Source of the DNA: Favolaschia claudopus
Taxonomy: Eukaryota > Basidiomycota > Agaricomycetes > Agaricales > Mycenaceae
Assembly (NCBI GenBank): GCA_037176885.1
Contig: JAWWNJ010000038.1
Location: 1 to 64,000, forward strand
Reading direction: 5' to 3'
DNA length: 64,000 bases
In this document: positions 45,655-56,370 of the stretch, one piece after another
Numbering within the stretch: the first letter of the stretch is position 1
Layout of the letters: each line of letters opens with the position of its first letter
The notes under the pieces: model-generated
The model's database searches: none
Told to the model about the DNA's origin: nothing
The model's input: the letters and a program-made list of their open reading frames with translations, nothing else
Translations under genes and position numbers: made by a program

Positions 45655-46510
45655 TGCAAGCATTGAGGCATGCTCCAATACAATCGCACGAGCGCTTGGG
45701 CGTCGTGGCTGGTCCCGAAAAAAGGTACGTGCTCGCGAAAGACTCGGAGGAGGAAGGATATATTACTCAATGTTGCACAGGTGACCCGGCCAGCGCTGGA
45801 AGCAAATGAAGACACTAGGACCGACTATCAAATGGTCATTGGGGAGCTTTACCCACCTCGCACGCTCGTCTTCCTTGACGAGTCCGCTGCTAATAGGCAC
45901 ACCACCAAACGCCAGATGGGTTGGGCACGTATTGGGGACAGAGCCCGCAGGCACGATTACTTTGTGAGGGGAATCAGGTACGTCGTTATCACTTCCACAG
46001 TGCTCCCTATGTTGACGAGTCATCGAGATACTCTATTCTTCCTGCCATCTCGCTCGACGGTATTCTTCACCTTGATATTCTCACCCGGTCATGGACGGGG
46101 GAAGAATTCAGGGTCTACATCGACGCACTTCTAGACAATATGAATCCCTACCCGCAAGACAACTCCGTCATCGTCATGGACAATGCAAGCACCCACCATT
46201 ATGAGGGTATTCGGGAGCAGATCGAGGCTCGGTGCGTGGCTTTCATCCCGGAATAGATTCATAGCTAATCTTGTATAGCGGTATGCGCTTGGTATACCTT
46301 CCCGCATATTCCCCCGACTTCAATCCCATCGAAGAGGGGTTCTCGGCGATGAAGGCGTGGATTCGGCGTAACCGCGACTACGTCTTGGGGGAAATGTCAA
46401 ACGAACCAACGTGCGACCCAATCAAGATGCTGTGGGAGGCTGTTTTCTCGACGATGACACCCGAGAATATCGAGTCGTGGTATCGCGACTGTGGGTATTT
46501 AGTCGACTAG
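45655..46510 (+). pseudogene. Tc1/mariner (DD34E) transposase, 5'-truncated
   Basis: Exons to 45724, 45781-45977, 46028-46231 and 46279-46510 (TAG) join in frame with introns of 56, 50 and 47 nt. The first exon keeps the end of the second helix-turn-helix (TIARALGRRGWSRKKV). The catalytic domain follows with FLDES, a GWARIG / RARRHDYFVRG strand, MDNAS and PIEEGFSAMKAW. The second Asp and the Glu are 34 residues apart, giving the classic DD34E. A start codon and the first DNA-binding half are missing, because the 5' side is KDZ sequence. The catalytic part has no stop or frameshift, which suggests recent decay or a fused transcript. Endonuclease role in cut-and-paste transposition at TA targets is known for the family. 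Confidence 0.82.
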
Positions 46511-46561
46511 GCATATAGTTTCTTGTATTTGTACATTAGATTTGTTTTCGTGGACATTATA

Positions 46562-46826
46562 CTGTAGTATTACGTTCAATTCGTAGGGTCACAGGTCACA
46601 GACCCGAAATCCTACGAAAATTTTCGTAAGTCACAGCGTCACAAAGGGGTCCTACGAAAGGTTTCCCCCTGTGACTCGAAATTTGGTGCGATTTCGGGCC
46701 TAAAAAGGGGGTAAAAAACGAAAAAATTTCGTAAGTCACAGTGTCCCAAGGCCCCCTTACGAAAGAGTAAATTCGTAAGGGGTGTCACAGCCCAAACCGC
46801 CTTACGAATTGAACGTAATACTACAG
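46562..46826. mobile_element. MITE delta, copy 2
   Basis: Same ends as copy 1; TA at 46560-46561 and 46827-46828. 265 bp. It starts 52 bp after the stop of the Tc1 transposase. Confidence 0.9.
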
Positions 46827-46838
46827 TAGTATTTACAT

Positions 46839-48291
46839 TTAATTCTCCTTGTCGTGTTCGCTCTCTACGCGCGCCCTTTTCTTGCCCTTCCCCTTTGCGA
46901 CCTTTTTAGCAACCTTTATAAACTCCTGCACGGCACCTTTCACCATCCCAATCTCCTTGACATAAAAGTCCCGATCGAACCCACTGACAGCATTTGCATA
47001 CGCGATGCCCTGCCCACGAAGTGCCGCCTCATATTGAGGATAATTGAGGTCCGGCATCTTCTTGTGCAAAACACTGAGAACGTCGGAAATAGAGACAGCA
47101 GGTGCGTCATCGTCTGAGTCGTTGTCCGAGTCCTCGGTGTCGCGAGCGCGTTTCGGAGCCGGTTGTGCATTGCTGACGTCGCCAAAGATCCCGGCCATGG
47201 ACGCCGGCATGTGAAGATGGAATTCGGGGGCAGCATTGCCTTTCTTACGATTTTTGCTACGCTCCTCGCGCTCGGCTGCAACCTTCTCCATGTCGTCGAG
47301 TTTGAAAACATCGGGGTACTTGGTACACTTGTCATCTAGTTCGCGTTCGTTCTCCGGCTTGGCTTTATCTTCGTGCTGGGCAAGAGTCAATTATCAGAAT
47401 TGATTTGGGAATGTATATGATAGCGCGCGCAACGTACCAATTTCCGTGCCCAAAGTGTAACCTCCTCTAAGCCCAGCGGGACACATCGCTCTCCCTTCTC
47501 ATTGTCCCTCCTCACATAACACCACCGATTGTGCCCGCGGTGTTTCTCGCACGCCAACGCAGCCTTTACGATGTTGAGTTCATCGCGGTAGGCGGTTTCA
47601 GTGACCTTGGGCGCCGCGGCTGTTTTCTCGGCTGGTTTGGCCTTGGAATGTATAAATCAGATTCATTGGCAGCTCAACACGGACAGCGACGGACTCACCA
47701 GATTAATGATCTCCATGAAAATTTTCTTCTGGCGACGCTTGCTCAAAAGAATTGGGCGGAAGTAGTCAAACGCAGCTTTGACATCGTCTTCAGTGCTCAG
47801 CCGTTTGGGAAGGTCCCGTTTCAAATCATCGCTCGACTTCCATCCCAGTTGGGCATCACCATCGGGAATCTCCATTCGCGCACAGATGCGGGCAAGAAAA
47901 TCCTCGGGCGCAAAATTGTCAATGGAAATCTCGAGGACAGTAGGTGGAACAGCGGTAGCCTGAGTCGTAGCTGTTTCCTGTACTGCAGGCCCCGGGACAT
48001 GGACATCCAGCTCTGAAACAATTCAATGGTATTCTCAAGGTAACTATGCTCCAAGGACTCACGAAGACTCGGGGGCTGAGAGCTTGGAATGGGGTCTCAA
48101 GGCTGGGAGATGTACTGAGGCGGTGCGTAGCCCGGCCCGGGTGCCATGTACCCCATGTTAGCAAAAGCACCCTGGTCCATTGTGTGTTGAAGTTGGGCAA
48201 CAGCAGGCTCTGTGTTCGTCGGAGGAGGCATCGGACCCATTCCAAGGAGATACTGAGTTGTTGCGTAGCGTTGTGGATTTTGAGGATTCAT
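46839..48291 (-). pseudogene. uncharacterised four-exon gene with an in-frame TGA
   Basis: Exons 48291-48063, 48012-47699, 47641-47438 and 47375-46839 have GT-AG introns of 50, 57 and 62 nt and agreeing phases, about 428 codons. The order is: a Pro/Gln-rich N terminus (MGPMPPPTN), a region with LARICARM and QLGWKSSDDLKRDLPKRLST, a third exon with CEKHRGHNRWCYV and PLGLEEVTLWARKL, and an acidic-then-basic tail (EDSDNDSDDD, KGKGKKRARVE) that looks nuclear. From memory, similar proteins recur in Agaricomycetes without a function. The one defect is TGA at 48097-48099 in exon 1, 65 codons after the ATG. No alternative splice that keeps phase removes it. CGA to TGA would explain it. It may also be a sequencing error or a start further downstream. 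Confidence 0.68.
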
Positions 48292-48809
48292 CTTTGTAAA
48301 TACGAGGCTCCATGAATTATCCGTTGTTTTTATACACCTCGATTATGATACACCGTCATCGAATACTCCAATTACGCTGCGCGTAGGCTGCAACATGAGG
48401 ACGCCCCGCTCTGACGCGCCAGCCGTCGGTTGGCGGCATTGGAGGGCAGTGCCTGCCTTATATGGTAACTGACGTCACTTCATCAGCGGGAACTTTTTTT
48501 CGGAACGCTCCAGTGTTTTGTAGATAGCTGTACAGTGTAAGGTAGATCTCATTCATCAGCAACCTACCCCACGTGACTTACATTTTACAATGTGATTGGA
48601 GAGACTTGGGAACAGTGGAAAACAACTCTAGTATGCTCTGGGCATTCTCTGATTCAACAGCTAAGCAATCAGCCAAGATTTGGTGTTTAGACTCTAGAGG
48701 GTCGAAAAAGTGAAACAGGCGTGGGAAAGTCATTCGGCAGCCACCGGCATCATTCAGAAACGCAAGAAAACGACTCGGATGTATCTACTTATGAGTTGTC
48801 TATAAGAGT
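48292..48809. other. no supportable gene
   Basis: 5' side of the preceding gene; no TATA box of note and no repeat recognised. Confidence 0.4.
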
Positions 48810-48817
48810 GTTTTGAG

Positions 48818-49269
48818 TAGTCTCGGATACCAAGACGTACTACCTCATTATGAGCTGCCGGATATCTTTCCGTATATGGTGAATAGAGGACGTTTTGACA
48901 GCTGATTGATCTTGGGGGGTGGGAGAATTTATTGACGGTAGTACGTCTGGGCCGTATTATTCTGCGCGTCGACGCGTTTCTATCCGCCGGAATCCTCAGA
49001 GAATGCCTCAGGGCGACGAGGGACGCCATTCCGCCCTCCGTCTATGCTTAGGTGCATCCTCTTATCCTGTACACTCACAGGAAGATGACGCGAGCGGGGG
49101 TGATGGTAGGTGTCACGGTTCAATTGGCCCAGACGTATACAAGCCCCACCATTTTCCCACATGCCAGAGATCAATCAAACTTCGAAAATGTCCTCTATTC
49201 ACCATATATCACCTCCGAAAGGTGTCCTACGACTCGAATTGCTTGTATACGTCTGGGTATCCGAGACTA
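48818..49269. mobile_element. hAT-like foldback element, 8-bp target GTTTTGAG
   Basis: Ends TAGTCTCGGATACC and inverse (22 bp, one mismatch), arms continuing over about 110 bp with GGTGAATAGAGGAC. GTTTTGAG lies on both sides (48810-48817, 49270-49277). 452 bp, no coding capacity. Confidence 0.85.
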
Positions 49270-49353
49270 GTTTTGAGTATACCTAAGCTCTAGATATGAT
49301 ATTTACATCCATTATAATGTTGTGGGGGACCCGTCGATGAGACGAGTACTTTT

Positions 49354-49530
49354 TCACGGCATATGCCGCCTGCCGAGGATTGCGATTGCCTTCTTGCTCA
49401 AATGCTTCTTCTCGTACTTCTTCAATTTCCCATTCAACTCGCGGAACTCGTCCTCAATCTCCGCGCGTGAGAGTTCAAGCTCCGCGTCACTCTGGGTTGT
49501 TGTTACTGCGAGCCTTCTTGGTGAGGCCAT
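49354..49530 (-). CDS. small charged-helix ORF
   Basis: 58 residues starting MASPRRLAVTTT, then ELELSRAEIEDEFRELNGKL and KKYEKKHLSKKA, strongly helical and charged. The upstream frame is open too, so it may be the end of a longer coding unit. I do not recognise it, and coding status rests on the amphipathic composition only. Confidence 0.35.
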   Translation of the reverse strand: MASPRRLAVTTTQSDAELELSRAEIEDEFRELNGKLKKYEKKHLSKKAIAILGRRHMP

Positions 49531-49609
49531 TTGCGTCGCGCCAGAGCGATGTCCGTGAGCGTCCCTTTTGCCACACCTAGCGTGCGAATCCTTAGCCTTT
49601 CCTCTCTTT

Positions 49610-50027
49610 GGATTCTCCCTCGCTAGGTGCGCTGTAATGTATTCCTAGTAGCGTCTTTAATTAACTTTGGATTCTCCCTCGCTAGACCCTCGAGACATCT
49701 CGGGTCCTAAAGGTTGCCCTTACAGCAGAAGAAAGGCTCCAAGGGACTAACTGGTCAAGATTGCGCGCTTTGGCGATTTTTCAGACACTTCGTCGGACTC
49801 CTCCTCTGCTGTCTCGGACGCGCAAACCGCAAATCTTGCCCCCTCCTCCCCCTCTCTAGAACCCACCATGACCGACTCTGCCGCCGCTGCTGCAGCCGCC
49901 GCTGAGCGGATGGATAGGCTCGAGAGGACTGTTGACCGTCTGGTCGAGCTTTTTCAAACTGCTGCCAATCCTTCCACCACTACTGCTCCGACCCCTGCCG
50001 CTCCTCCAGAGCCTCCGGCCGAGAGTG
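49610..50027 (+). mobile_element. LTR end, leader and gag start of an LTR element
   Basis: GTTGCCCTTACA at 49708-49721 is the same LTR terminus as in the 18.7-23.1 kb element, and CTTTGGATTCTCCCTCGCTAG occurs twice before it. After a leader, a frame opens at 49868 (MTDSAAAAAAAAERMDRLER), a coiled coil then Pro/Thr-rich, typical of a gag N terminus. It ends at 50027 where an LTR fragment in opposite sense cuts in. This may be the coding relative of the non-coding element. Confidence 0.55.
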
Positions 50028-50182
50028 TAAGGGCAACAGCTGCCAGGGCCTGAGGCCCGAGGTACTCAAGAGTCCAACAAGCACTGGGCAGAGGGAGAAT
50101 CCTTAGTGGGCTAGCTACAACAAGAGGAAGAGTGTCTACTCACCTGGGCAGAGGGAGAATCCTTAGAGAACAGAGTAAGGAG
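50028..50182 (-). repeat. LTR fragment of the 18.7-23.1 kb family
   Basis: 155 bp identical in order to 22201-22355, including the 61-bp segment with TGGGCTAGCTACAACAAGAG. It stops at GAGTAAGGAG, where the copia LTR begins. Confidence 0.85.
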
Positions 50183-50490
50183 TAACAGAATCTGAAAATG
50201 CGCGGAAGGCGCAATAACCTCAGTCTCCCACAATGTGGGATGAAAGACTCTATATTAAATACCTGAAAATGCGCGGAAGGCGCAATAACTACACAATGAG
50301 TAAGTAAATACAAGTAGGTAGATAGATAGAGAACTCACCCTCAGTCTCCCGCAATGTGGGATGAAAGACTGAGGGTGGTGGACAGACGAGCACGGTTTAT
50401 ATGTAAGAACAAGGCTGTATGATAAGTATCAGATATCTATCAAGGGCCGGAGCGGCGGGGCGGCTACCCGGAATAATTCATATTCTGACA
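50183..50490 (-). repeat. 3' LTR of the copia element
   Basis: On the minus strand it begins TGTCAGAATATG directly after a purine tract (GAGTGGGGG) and the end of pol, and finishes ATTCTGTTA. Two words occur twice within it: TGAAAATGCGCGGAAGGCGC (50191, 50262) and CAATGTGGGATGAAAGACT (50228, 50352), an internal duplication. The 5' LTR is not present in the window. Confidence 0.75.
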
Positions 50491-53400
50491 CCCCCACTCG
50501 ACCCAGGCCGTAGTCCCATAGATAGACAGAATTTGGAGTGCTTGTCATGAGATAAAGGTTTTGTGAAAATATCGGCCACCATTTCATCTGTAGGATACCA
50601 CAAGACAATACATTCTCCGGTGCGAACCAAGTCATCACGAACAAAATGATATTTTCTTTGTATATGCTGAGTCCTAGCGCGGTATTGTGGATCCTGGGAC
50701 AGAATAATGGCAGCTCGATTATCACATCTCAACTCAGTGGGATTTCTCTGATGTTGACCTAGTTCGTCAAAAAAGGATCTTAACCATGCTAGATGTTGTC
50801 CTGCATTTGCAAGTCCAATGTATTCACTCTCAGTAGAAGATAGAGCGACCATGGATTGCCGACGGCTAGACCATCCGATTGCTCCAGAGTTGACAATGAA
50901 CACATAACCAGAAGTAGAACGAGATGTATCTCTGTCTCCATTCCAATTGGCATCACTGTATCCCAGAAATTGCATGTCCATGCTGATGTCAGCCCCGTTG
51001 TATACAAGTTCCCAATGACGGGTGCCTTTGAGGTATCGAAGAAGTCGTTTTGCTGCTGCCCAATGAATTCTCTTTGGCTTTGCACTAAATCGACCAAGTA
51101 CTCCTACACTGTATGCAAGATCTGGTCGAGTACCTAGCATGGCATACATAGCAGACCCAATTACACTTTGATATGGAACAATAGATCCACCTTCGACAAT
51201 AGCCATATGGGTAATGATACTGTCGTCATCAGGGTCATTCTCTGTGAGCGGGGTTCCAGTAGACATAGGCGTGAATACAGGTTTGCAGTCTGTCATGCCA
51301 TAGCGAGAAAGGACTTTGTCAATATACTGACGCTGGTTCAGTGCAATGGTGCGCTTCTTACGGTTTCGAACGATCTCGATCCCAAGGAGGTACTTGGCTG
51401 GACCTAGGTCTCGCATCTTAAAAGTAGATGAAAGCATTCTTTTGACTTTGGAAGAGAATTCTTTAGAAGTTGCAGCAACAAGAAGATCATCAACATAGAC
51501 CACAACAAAACAAGTCTGTTTGCCTTCTTTATAAACATAAAGGCAGGTCTCTGAATTCAAGCGATGAAATCCGAGTTTTAGGATCTCTGTGTCAAAGGTC
51601 CTGTTCCAAGTTCTCCCAGCTTGTTTAAGACCATACAATGAACGCTTGAGTCGCCAGCAGTGACCTTCTGGAATTTCAACACCATCTGGAGGCATCATGT
51701 AGATTTCTTCCTCCAGTTTACCATTGAGGTAGGCTTGTGAAACATCCAGCTGATCCAGTTCTAAGTCATATTTGGCAGCAAGAGCACAAATGATGCGAAC
51801 AGACTCAAGATTGGCAGTGGGCGCAAAAACTTCTTTGTAGTCAACACCTTCTTTCTGAGTATCTCCTCTGGCAACGATTCGGACTTTGTAACGAGCAATT
51901 TTGCCTGTTTCATCCACTTTGACTTTGGGAACCACTTTGGATTTAATAGGCTTGACACCGTCTGGTATGGGAACAACATCATAGACATCATTTGCTCGGA
52001 AACCAGCAAGTTCCTCTTCAAGTCCAGCTTTCCAATGTTCAGCATTAGGACCCTGCAATGCTTCTTGCCAACTAGAAGGGTCAAGAGGGTTCTGAGCTAA
52101 AAAGGCTTCTTCAATAGCATCATCTAGAGAAGCAAGCAAGACTGCCTCTGGAGCATCAGGGACTTCAATGTCTGGTTCGACAGAAGCTTCATTTTCTTTC
52201 GCCTGTTTACGTGCTGCATTCTCTGCATCACGCTGAGCTTTTGACTGATGCTGTGGTCCTTCAGCTATTCTGTCGTACTCAGCAGTGGGATGTTGTGCCC
52301 TTGCATGTGGACGTGTTGACCGCCTAGTAGGTTCCTGTCGTACGCCTGCGACCTTGCGCAATGGTGGAGCTCCCCTATTTGATGGATGGACAATAGACGG
52401 TGGATCAGCCTGACTTAGATTATCCCCCACTGAACCTGGTATTGGGTGAGGTAGAGTGTCCGGCGGTTCATCGTCATCGTCATTATCACCATAATATGGG
52501 GTAGACCTCTTCCGCAGTGTCTGAGCAAAATCCTCATATTCTTTCCTAGATGTAGCAGGTGCCTCAAACTTTGGTTCTATAGGTGAATGAAGTTCCTGGT
52601 CATCAAACCGAACATGCCTAGATGTGATGGTTTCGCCATAAGAACCATCTTTGTTGATTACTAGCAAGTCATATGCTTTACTGTTTTCATGGTAGCCAAC
52701 AAAGATGCACCGCTTTGCTTTATCACCAAATTTCTGCTTGTGACGCTTTTCTTTAGGAATGAGAGGATAAGCTCTACAGCCAAAGGGATGCAGGTGTCGT
52801 ATGTTTATTGGACGGTCAAAGAGTTTCTCATGAGGTATTTCAAATTCCTGTGCTGAAGTAGGTGTTCTATTCACAGTATAACCAGCTGCTCGCATTGCTA
52901 AGACCCAAAATTTACGAGGAAGGCGTGAGGCAATCAACATAGTTGTAGCTCTGGAAACAAGTGTTTGATTCATTCGCTCTGCTACTCCGTTTTGCTCTGG
53001 GGTGTAAGGTGCTGTTGTTTCATGGATGATGCCTAGACGTTTGAATTCTGTTTCCATTTGATGAGACGTGAATTCACCACCCCCATCTGTGCGAAAGAAT
53101 CGAGTCCAGCCCTCACAGAATTCCCAATTAGCAATTTGAGCACGAAAATGTGCCTCAGTAGATTTTCGCCATTCTTTGAGTTTTGAATAGACTTGGGATT
53201 TCTTTTGGGCAAATAGAATCCACACCTCAGAGGAATGATGATCTATAAGGACCACCCAGTAGCGTATTCCACCTGGGCCTTCTGGCGTTACTGGACCACC
53301 AACATCAGATGATACAATATCTAAAGGACCACGAGCTTTGGTTTGACTTTTGGAAAATGGTAATTTCTTCATTTTCCCAAGAACACAGGGTTCACAGAAT

Positions 53401-54040
53401 TTGGGGATTCCTGTCAAGGATGTAATTTCACCAAGTCGGCCTTTAGCAACAGATTTCTGTAATAGTTGGAAATTTGTATGACCGGATATTCGATGAAGAT
53501 GATTGATATCCATAGCAAATAGTGCATGTGGATCTTCACTCAAAGGAGTATAGACAATGTGGTACAGTCCCTTCCGATGCTTGGCTTCAATCATTCTTTG
53601 CCCTTTTGGGTTTCGAACAATGCAGCTATCTGCTTCGAACATGCTATTGTATCCCTTTTTAGCCATTTGTTGCACTGAGACAAGTGTGATACCAAAGGTT
53701 GGGACATGTAATGCACGTAAAGAGACATCAGACATCCCTCGCTTTGTTTTGCAAGATAGACGGATGGTTCCAGTTCCAACTGCATCACAATATGTGTCAT
53801 TTCCAAGCCGCACCCTTTTCGGTGGATTGAGTACTTTATAAGAACCTGTCTCAAACCATGCCTCATTTGGTGTCATGGTAGTAGAAGCGCCAGAGTCAAT
53901 TACCACAGCTTTGGATGAAGGGTTTGCATCACTCAAAAGATAAGCAGACATAGCAGCATAAGATTTCTGGGAAACAACAGGTACAGCTAAATGTCCATGT
54001 TCAGAGTCATCGGAATCAGATTCGGAATCTGTAGTAGCAG
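50478..54040 (-). CDS. copia pol: protease, integrase, reverse transcriptase, RNase H
   Basis: An open frame of 1157 codons from the first ATG (53951), extending upstream in frame to about 54040. The order is copia-type: protease VIDSGAST near residue 18, integrase zinc module (HRISGHTNF ... CEPCVLGK), integrase core (SSDVGGPV, RTDGGGEF, then PEQNGVAERMN with the Glu 35 or so residues on), the GYHENSKAYDL module, reverse transcriptase (KVDETGKIARYKVRIVARG, QLDVSQAYLNG, and the catalytic YVDDLLV), and RNase H (GYSDANWNGD, SSTESEY, TKPL). All catalytic motifs are intact, so the loss of function lies upstream. An A-run near 54054 separates it from the gag frame by one base. Confidence 0.93.
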
Positions 54041-55712
54041 AGGCATTTTTGCCTTGTCACGGCGCTTTCTAGGTCTCACTTTCTCAGACTTCTGCTTGTC
54101 ATTCTTCTTTGAGTCCTTTGATCCCTGCGCTAGATTCTTCAACTGATAGCAGTTATCGGAGGTATGAGATTTGTTCTGTCCATGTATAAGACAATGTTTA
54201 TCGCCCTTGGCAGATGGCTTTCCTTTGCCAGGGTTTGTGGATTTAGCAGCTAGAGCAGTGTCGTCGCCGTTCTCACTCTTTGGTAGTTTACCAAGAGTAA
54301 TCAGGCGAGCACGAGCTTTATCCCAAGTTATGCCTGTACCAAGAGAGGAAACAATGTTCCCTTTAATGCCTGTCCAGTAGCTATCATCTGGTAGAGTGCT
54401 GAGCAGAATGAGAGGCTGAAGCTCTGGGGGGAATGGAAATTCCAGGCGTGCAAGCCTATCAAAGCAGGTCTTGATACCAGCTACATGAGAAAGAATCTTG
54501 TTGCGATCCATGAGCTCTGGTTCGCCTTCAATAACGAGCTTGGTGCTAAAAAGTTCTGCTAGAACACCCATTGCAGAATCGGCCACTGTGGTCGTAGAAC
54601 CCCCTGACTTTCCCTTAGTTCTTCCATCCAATCTTGGAGGGAAAGTCACAGCAAAATGCCATGAATTCCACTGAGAGCTTGTGAATTTCACCTAGAAATT
54701 TTCACTGGGTCCGACTATGTGAGTGGAACATTCCATCATGTTTTTTCACATAGTTTTGCGGTGGATACCATTCAGGATTCAAGTGAATTGAGTTTCACTA
54801 TGCTCAGATTCCCTCCAAAAGCACATGAATTTCACCCTAAGAGTGTATGAAAATCGGGGCAAAAATAGGTAAAAATCTTCTTGCTTGGACCAAGTACCAA
54901 CCTCTTGTACAGTCAACATCCTTATATTACATCATGCGTTCACTTATTTGCTACACTATGTAATACTTATCTATTTATTTATGAAGGTTATGCGATACTG
55001 TTCAGTAATGAGAATCTTAAAATAAATTGTGCGCATCCAGTACTGGTGACCTGAATGATGTACCTTGGTCGAGGCACCTTTAACCCCATGAAAATCATGG
55101 AATTCGACAGTGGATTCCAAGATGTGTGCCCCAGGCTGGAAATCAACTATTTCTACAATTTTCACACAAGTTACCTCACATACTCTTCAAGTGAATTTCA
55201 TGGAGTTCATACACGGGTTCAATGGCATAAAATCCCCGACTTTCATTCATTGCATACCAATATGAAATTCATGTAATTGAAGGGAGCCTCTACCAACTCT
55301 GTGACTCGGCCATGTGAATCTGCAACCCCATGAACATGATTTCACTGCAAAATTCAGTGAATCGTGGATTTCATGGTCCAGCTATGGGAAAGTCAGGGGG
55401 TTCTACTTCCTCAGTGCGGCACGATTTTCTGCTTCAAAGCGCTGGCGCAGTTTGGCCCAGAGAATTCCAGCATTAGATTCGTTGACATACTCTGTGCGCA
55501 GTTCTGCTGAAAGAAGCTTCTGAATGACACCTAAAGCACGGCTATTACGTTCGCTAAGGGTATCCTTGAAAGCTACTCCAGCAACAGGAGCTGTGGCAGG
55601 CAGAGGAGTGACGGCAGCAGCAGCAACAGAGGCATCAGCTGCATTTGCAGCGAGGATAACAGATTCAAGCAGAGTGTAGACTCCCTGTAGGCGCAGTTCC
55701 ACTGTAGCATTA
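53987..55712 (-). pseudogene. copia gag, interrupted by a CACTG element
   Basis: N-terminal part (55712-55421: LQGVYTLLESVILAAN, LSERNSRALGVIQKL, LWAKLRQRFEAEN) and C-terminal part (54579-53987: FSTKLVIEGEP, then HCLIHGQNKSHTSDNCYQLKN, a zinc-knuckle-like stretch) meet exactly when the 833-bp element and one target copy are left out. The N-terminal beginning is missing. The last codons diverge from pol by one base at an A-run. Confidence 0.82.
54584..55416. mobile_element. CACTG-ended (CMC/EnSpm-like) element, copy X, in copia gag
   Basis: Ends CACTGTGGTCGTAGAACCCC and inverse CACTGAGGAAGTAGAACCCC, with a 4-bp duplication CGGC (54580-54583, 55417-55420). The subterminal regions are packed with GTGAATTTCA / TGAAATTCAC words. 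833 bp, non-coding. The clustered subterminal motif is typical for CACTA-like elements. Confidence 0.82.
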
Positions 55713-55739
55713 ACATGAAAAATCGGAGGCCGAACCGAC

Positions 55740-56370
55740 ACCGGAAAGTGTGATGTCACATGTCACGCTTTCCTTGAATGTGGGAGCAGAAGACTGGCCG
55801 ATTTTTCAGGAATTTGAACTGACACCGGAAAGTGTGACGTCACGAGTGACCATCATCACACTTTCCGTGTCGGCTTTAGTCGGCCCTCCTCCCACCACAC
55901 CGTGGTCCACACGTCCTGAAGTCTATCGAACACCTGCAACCGGATAGCACCGCGCAGCGGGCCTCGCGGCGAGCGCCGGCACCACGCAGTGGGCCTCCGC
56001 GGCGAGCGGTTGCGCCACGCAGTGGGCCATAGCGGCGAGCGAAGCACCACGCAGTGGGCCCCGCGGCGAGCGGAAGCTCCGCGCAGCGGGCGGGGTCTGG
56101 GGTGGCAAACCCCAGCCGTCCGGGCCGGCGCCCGCAAATGCTCTTCCAATTTTTCATCATCTAAACTCAACTTACAGTAGTTAGTTTCAAATTAAATTTT
56201 ATTGCTGCATTTACATAAGAAAAAACAAAGAGATGCAGACAAAAAAAGGCCCCGCGCCAGCGGAAAAGGCAGCGCCAGCGAAAGGGCCAGCGCCAGCGAA
56301 AAGGAGGGGGTGTGGGGGATCCAATCCCCCAGCACCTGCCGAACGTAGCCGAGAAGGGTGACGTAATCCA
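55740..56370 (-). repeat. GC-rich minisatellite bounded by palindromes, copy 2
   Basis: Inverse of 24690-25215. Units with GCACCACGCAGTGGGCC at 55945-56095, preceded by two GGAAAGTGTGA palindromes (55742, 55826) and followed by AGCGCCAGCGAAA repeats (56255-56305). It truncates the copia gag at 55712. Confidence 0.8.

Larger units (their letters stand above)
50478..55712 (-). mobile_element. Ty1/copia retrotransposon, 5'-truncated
   Basis: Gag (55712-53987, interrupted), pol (to 50478) and a 3' LTR are present in order. The 5' end of gag, the leader and the 5' LTR are lost where the palindrome/minisatellite repeat begins at about 55712. It cannot move by itself. See the gag and pol entries. 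Confidence 0.85.
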
